From Thermoanaerobaculia bacterium (GTDB lineage: Bacteria > Acidobacteriota > Thermoanaerobaculia > Multivoradales > JAHEKO01), in NCBI GenBank assembly GCA_029287645.1, contig JARFQS010000184.1, forward strand, positions 1 to 9,276: DNA of 9,276 nt, given 5' to 3'. Shown in pieces: positions 6,688-9,276 of the stretch. Positions within the stretch are counted from its first letter, which is position 1, and every line of letters begins with the position of its first letter. Made by a program: the position numbers and the translations under genes. Below the pieces are notes generated by a model, which had not been told where the DNA came from, made no database searches, and saw only the letters and a program-made list of their open reading frames with translations.

Positions 6688-7593
6688 ATGAGTCTGTTTG
6701 GCCGGCTCGTAGTGACCACTTTGCCTCTGGTACCGAAGCCCATAGTGGGCAAGGTAGCATCGCGGTACGTCGCAGGGGAGACGCTGGAGGATGCACTCGC
6801 AGAAGTACGTAAGCTGAACTCCGAGGGCGCTGTTGCGACGATGGACGTTCTGGGCGAGGAGGTCAGCGAGCGCCCCAAAGCGGAAGCAGCAGTCGAGGAG
6901 TACATCCGACTCTTCAACGCCATCGAATCCTCGGGAGTCGATTCGAATGTCTCGATCAAACCGACCCTTCTCGGCCTGAAGATCGACGAGGCCTTCTGTC
7001 GAGACAATATCGAGCGAATTGCTGCTGCGGCGTCTGGCATCGGCAACTTCGTTCGAATCGACATGGAGGACCACACCTGCACCGACGCCACCCTCGAGAT
7101 CTATCACGAGCTCCAGCCGAAGTACGGAAATCTGGGAGTTGTCTTCCAGTCCTACATGCGTCGCACCTTGCAGGACATCGAGGAGATGCCGCAGACGGGT
7201 GCCAATGTGAGGCTCTGCAAGGGAATTTACATCGAGCCCAGGGAAATAGCCTGGAAGGGCTATGAAACGGTGCGATACAACTTCGTGGCCGCGCTGGAGA
7301 AGATGATCAACCGGAACATCTACGCCGCCATTGCAACGCACGACGAGTACCTGGTTTGTGCGGCGGTAGCACTCCTCGAGCGACTCCAGGTGCCAGCCGA
7401 TCGATACGAGTTCCAGATGCTCCTCGGAGTCGACGAGCAGCTGCGAAAGATCCTGATCGACGCCGGGCACCGCCTGCGGGTCTATGTGCCGTACGGAAAG
7501 GACTGGTACCCGTACTCCACTCGTCGACTGAGGGAGAATCCTGAAATGGCCATACACGTCATGAGAGCCATGCTGGGAGTGCGCAAAGAGTAG
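6688..7593 (+). CDS. Proline dehydrogenase, monofunctional
   Basis: FAD-dependent oxidation of L-proline to pyrroline-5-carboxylate, passing electrons to the quinone pool; a membrane-associated first step of proline catabolism. The 301-residue length fits the single-domain PutB-type enzymes of Bacillus and Thermus, not the large bifunctional PutA. Visible family motifs: NVSIKPTLLGLKID with K91, RIDMEDH (123-129), GVVFQSYMRRT with Q154, VRLCKGIYIEP (174-184; Val is commoner than Cys177), ATHDEYLV (216-223), YEFQMLLGV (240-248) and the substrate-binding C-terminus YVPYGKDWYPYSTRRLREN (266-284) with the Arg pair at 279-280. ATG 6688 has GGAG at 6677-6680, 7 nt upstream; the in-frame start at 6607 would overlap the diiron gene and add non-homologous sequence. 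The pyrroline-5-carboxylate dehydrogenase needed for the next step is not in the window. The gene is probably cotranscribed with the diiron protein. Confidence 0.95.
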   Translation: MSLFGRLVVTTLPLVPKPIVGKVASRYVAGETLEDALAEVRKLNSEGAVATMDVLGEEVSERPKAEAAVEEYIRLFNAIESSGVDSNVSIKPTLLGLKIDEAFCRDNIERIAAAASGIGNFVRIDMEDHTCTDATLEIYHELQPKYGNLGVVFQSYMRRTLQDIEEMPQTGANVRLCKGIYIEPREIAWKGYETVRYNFVAALEKMINRNIYAAIATHDEYLVCAAVALLERLQVPADRYEFQMLLGVDEQLRKILIDAGHRLRVYVPYGKDWYPYSTRRLRENPEMAIHVMRAMLGVRKE

Positions 7594-7703
7594 CTGCACC
7601 GGGTAGAATTCCAGGGAATGGGGAAGTTGCTGTAAACTTTGCTACGCAATCGGTTTAGGGGGATGTTTCATTCTTTTCCTTCGCTCTCTGGTGGAGGTGG
7701 TCC

Positions 7704-8399
7704 ATGCCAGCTGTAGATGATGTAAAAGTTCTGAACCAAGTAGGGCTGTTCGAAGGTCTGAGCACCGAGGATCTCAATCGTCTGAATCTCCTGTTGCACA
7801 AGCGCTCTTTTGCTACCGGGCTCAACATCATCACGGTGGCCCAGCCCGGCGATTTGGTCTACGTGCTGCTGGACGGCACGGTGAAGATCTATGTCGACCA
7901 GCTCGATGGCTCTGAGGTGATTCTGGCCTTCCTGGGCCCGGGCGACACCTTCGGTGAGATGAGCATGGTCGATACCGCCGGGCGATCGGCCAACGTCATT
8001 GCCCTGGAAGAGTGCAATTGCCTGATCATGGATCGGAACTCCTTTTACCAGTGCCTGAAGAGCATGAAGGGACTGAGCTACAACCTGGTTCGACTCCTGA
8101 GTCGACGGCTCCGCCTCGCCAACGAGCAGATCCAGGCCCTGTCGACCCTGGATGTTCGGGGAAGAGTGGCGCGCCAGTTGCTGGCCTTCGCTCAGCAGTA
8201 CGGTGAATCGGATCCCTCGAACAACGTCAGGATCCCGCTGCGACTCACCCAGACCGATGTGGCCGCCCTCGTCGGCGCTTCCAGAGAGCGGGTCAATCAG
8301 GTCATCGTCGATTTCAAGGACAGCGGCTTCATCTCGGTGGATCCCTCGCATCGCTTCACGGTACATGACGTGCAGGCGCTGGTGGGTCGCTGCCAGTAA
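7704..8399 (+). CDS. Crp/Fnr-family transcriptional regulator
   Basis: Cytoplasmic DNA-binding regulator of 231 residues. An N-terminal cyclic-nucleotide-binding beta-roll covers about residues 10-115, with a phosphate-binding cassette FGEMSMVDTAGRSANV (83-98) that keeps the Glu and the Arg-Ser pair (R94, S95) used by cAMP/cGMP binders. A long dimerization helix (about 118-148) follows. The C-terminal winged helix has a Crp-like recognition region LTQTDVAALVGASRERVNQV (181-200). The cysteines (104, 106, 117, 230) do not form the N-terminal FNR cluster motif, so this is Crp-like rather than an oxygen-sensing FNR. ATG 7704 has a strong GGAGG at 7693-7697, 6 nt upstream. It sits 110 nt after the proline dehydrogenase gene and could regulate it, but no clear binding palindrome was found in the upstream gap. 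Strong family call, target unknown. Confidence 0.93.
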   Translation: MPAVDDVKVLNQVGLFEGLSTEDLNRLNLLLHKRSFATGLNIITVAQPGDLVYVLLDGTVKIYVDQLDGSEVILAFLGPGDTFGEMSMVDTAGRSANVIALEECNCLIMDRNSFYQCLKSMKGLSYNLVRLLSRRLRLANEQIQALSTLDVRGRVARQLLAFAQQYGESDPSNNVRIPLRLTQTDVAALVGASRERVNQVIVDFKDSGFISVDPSHRFTVHDVQALVGRCQ

Positions 8400-8423
8400 G
8401 CATCTCGAACAAGCTTCACAGAG

Positions 8424-8455
8424 GGCCGTCTTCGATGAACAGGTCGAAGATGGCC
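8424..8455 (+). terminator. Strong hairpin after the Crp-family gene, possible terminator
   Basis: GGCCGTCTTCGA (8424-8435) pairs with TCGAAGATGGCC (8444-8455), 12 pairs with one G-U, around an 8-base loop, beginning 25 nt after the stop codon. This is the most stable hairpin seen between genes in the window. No T-run follows, so it is not a textbook Rho-independent terminator. It may stop transcription, protect a 3' end, or act together with the overlapping second hairpin. Confidence 0.45.
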
Positions 8456-8474
8456 GCGCTGTGTGCGCCGGCCA
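8451..8474 (+). other. Second hairpin, mutually exclusive with 8424-8455
   Basis: TGGCCGCGC (8451-8459) can pair with GCGC-GGCCA (8465-8474, C8469 bulged) around TGTGT. Its 5' arm reuses TGGCC from the 3' arm of the preceding hairpin, so the two structures cannot both be complete. By-eye folding only; GGCC is self-complementary, and in GC-rich DNA this can arise by chance. Confidence 0.3.
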
Positions 8475-8482
8475 GGCCCTTT

Positions 8483-8490
8483 GCTAGACT
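8483..8490 (+). promoter_or_regulatory. Possible extended -10 element upstream of recN
   Basis: TGCTAGACT has the extended -10 form TGn followed by TAGACT (8485-8490). A convincing -35 is missing at the expected distance. It would start transcription near 8497 and give recN a leader of about 95 nt that contains a 7-bp GGCCCAC/GTGGGCC hairpin at 8540-8556. RecN genes of some bacteria are SOS-regulated, but no LexA box was recognised here. Confidence 0.3.
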
Positions 8491-8592
8491 CTCGCTCCGC
8501 CCATGTCGCTCGAGCTTCTTACTTCTCATTCCCTCTCTCGGCCCACCTCGTGGGCCTGGCCTGGGGTCTAGCGGATCTGCGAGGCGGAGCGA

Positions 8593-9276
8593 ATGCTGCG
8601 AGATCTACATGTTCGCAACCTGGCGGTTCTCGAAGAGGTTTCCATGGAGTTCGGTTCAGGCTTGAATATCCTGACCGGCGAGACGGGGGCCGGCAAGTCC
8701 ATCGTGGTGGACTCTCTGGCCCTTTTGGGAGGAGCCAGGGCCGACAGTGAGCTGATTCGGACCGGGGAGCAGGTCCTCTCGGTGACGGGTGTTTTCGAGC
8801 CGCCCGGAGACGAGTGGCGCCAGGTGCTGAGAGAGTCGGGACTGGAATCCGAATCGGATGAGTTGGTCGTGCGCCGGGAGATCAGCCGTGAGGGCCGCAA
8901 CCGGGTCTTCGTACAGGACCAGCCGGTGACCCTGGCCCTACTGACGCGTCTCGCGCCCCGGCTGATTCGGATTCACGGTCAGCGTGACGAGCTGGGCCTG
9001 GTGTCGGCGCATCTGCAGCGACTGTGGCTCGATCGATCTGGAGGCGACTCCGGGGAAATGGCTTTGCGCCAGGTCGGGGAGCGGTTCCATCGACAGCAGG
9101 ATCTGGCAAATAGGCTGGAGCGCGTCGAAGGGAATGAGCGATTGCGACAGGAGCGGCTCGACCTCTTGCGGTTCCAGATCGGCGAGATCGATGCAGCTCG
9201 CCTGCGATCCGGGGAAGAGGCAGATCTCGAGGTCGAGAGAGATCTGCAGCGTCACGTCGAGGCAATCGGTGGAGCT
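8593..9276 (+). CDS. recN: DNA repair protein RecN (3' end outside window)
   Basis: SMC-like ATPase that acts at DNA double-strand breaks in recombinational repair. The frame is open from ATG 8593 to the window end, 228 residues; full RecN is about 550, so the coiled-coil remainder, the ABC signature and Walker B lie beyond. Visible are the N-terminal LRDLHVRNLAVLEEVSMEF, the Walker A GETGAGKS (residues 29-36), VVDSLALLGGARAD with the family's GGRA-like turn, REISREGRNRVFVQDQPVTL and the Q-loop region LIRIHGQRDEL. From about residue 155 the sequence becomes heptad-like and charged (VGERFHRQQDLANRLERVEG), the start of the coiled coil. GAGG at 8581-8584, 8 nt before the ATG, supports this start. 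The usual IHGQHE is IHGQRDE here, a small deviation. The gene follows the Crp-family gene after a 193-nt gap and probably has its own promoter. Confidence 0.95.
   Translation, partial: MLRDLHVRNLAVLEEVSMEFGSGLNILTGETGAGKSIVVDSLALLGGARADSELIRTGEQVLSVTGVFEPPGDEWRQVLRESGLESESDELVVRREISREGRNRVFVQDQPVTLALLTRLAPRLIRIHGQRDELGLVSAHLQRLWLDRSGGDSGEMALRQVGERFHRQQDLANRLERVEGNERLRQERLDLLRFQIGEIDAARLRSGEEADLEVERDLQRHVEAIGGA

Noticed and set aside
7594..7703. Promoter or Crp/Fnr operator in the gap before the regulator gene
   Set aside because: TAGAAT at 7604-7609 and TTGCTG at 7627-7632 do not form a properly spaced pair, and no TGTGA/TCACA or TTGAT/ATCAA palindrome was found.
7704..8399. FNR-type oxygen sensor
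   Set aside because: No N-terminal cysteine cluster; the conserved Glu and Arg-Ser of the nucleotide cassette point to a Crp-like ligand binder.
8503..8571. 22-codon ORF downstream of the possible recN -10 box
   Set aside because: No ribosome binding site and no recognisable sequence; too short to support without conservation.
1..9276. Genetic code with UGA reassigned to an amino acid
   Set aside because: lipB and rtcB end with TGA at family-typical C-termini, and no other gene has an in-frame TGA.

Overview
The window is a GC-rich, gene-dense piece of a bacterial chromosome with no mobile elements, tRNA, rRNA or CRISPR. Gene content (split lipB/lipA, an archease-RtcB pair, monofunctional proline dehydrogenase, Crp-type regulator, recN) suggests a Gram-negative, aerobic or facultative organism of a Myxococcota/Desulfobacterota/Acidobacteriota type. 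That placement is inference from gene style, not proof.

The standout is rtcB at 1100-2536. It looks like two ORFs because of an in-frame TGA at 1382-1384. That TGA sits exactly where RtcB ligases carry the invariant metal-binding cysteine of the GYDINCGVR motif. Both flanks are intact, all four metal/guanylylation histidines are present, and the reading frame continues to a normal C-terminus. A stem-loop 21 nt after the TGA has a GGTC apical loop inside an AGGTCT core, the same core as the SECIS of E. coli fdhF, and it fits the published geometry of bacterial SECIS elements. The best reading is a selenocysteine-containing RNA ligase, with Sec95 replacing the catalytic Mn/Zn-ligand cysteine.

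Layout: lipB (3' part, 1-588) overlaps the archease gene (588-1010) by one base, and rtcB follows after 89 nt. lipA (about 2711-3616) comes next, so the RNA-ligation pair lies between the two lipoate-synthesis genes. An EamA-type transporter (4578-3613, minus strand) converges on lipA, and the two stop codons share a CTAG. Divergently from the transporter runs a likely operon: a GNAT acetyltransferase (4805-5254), an orphan PaaA/BoxB-like diiron protein (5298-6641) and proline dehydrogenase (6688-7593). A Crp/Fnr-family regulator (7704-8399) follows, then a hairpin-rich gap, then the 5' part of recN (8593 to the window end).

How the genes work together: LipB transfers octanoate to carrier domains and LipA inserts the sulfurs, giving lipoylated dehydrogenases. 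Archease activates RtcB for 3'-phosphate/5'-OH RNA joining. Proline dehydrogenase feeds electrons from proline into respiration; its link to the diiron protein is unknown. No selenocysteine machinery (selA, selB, selC, selD) lies in the window, so the selenoprotein call depends on the rest of the genome.
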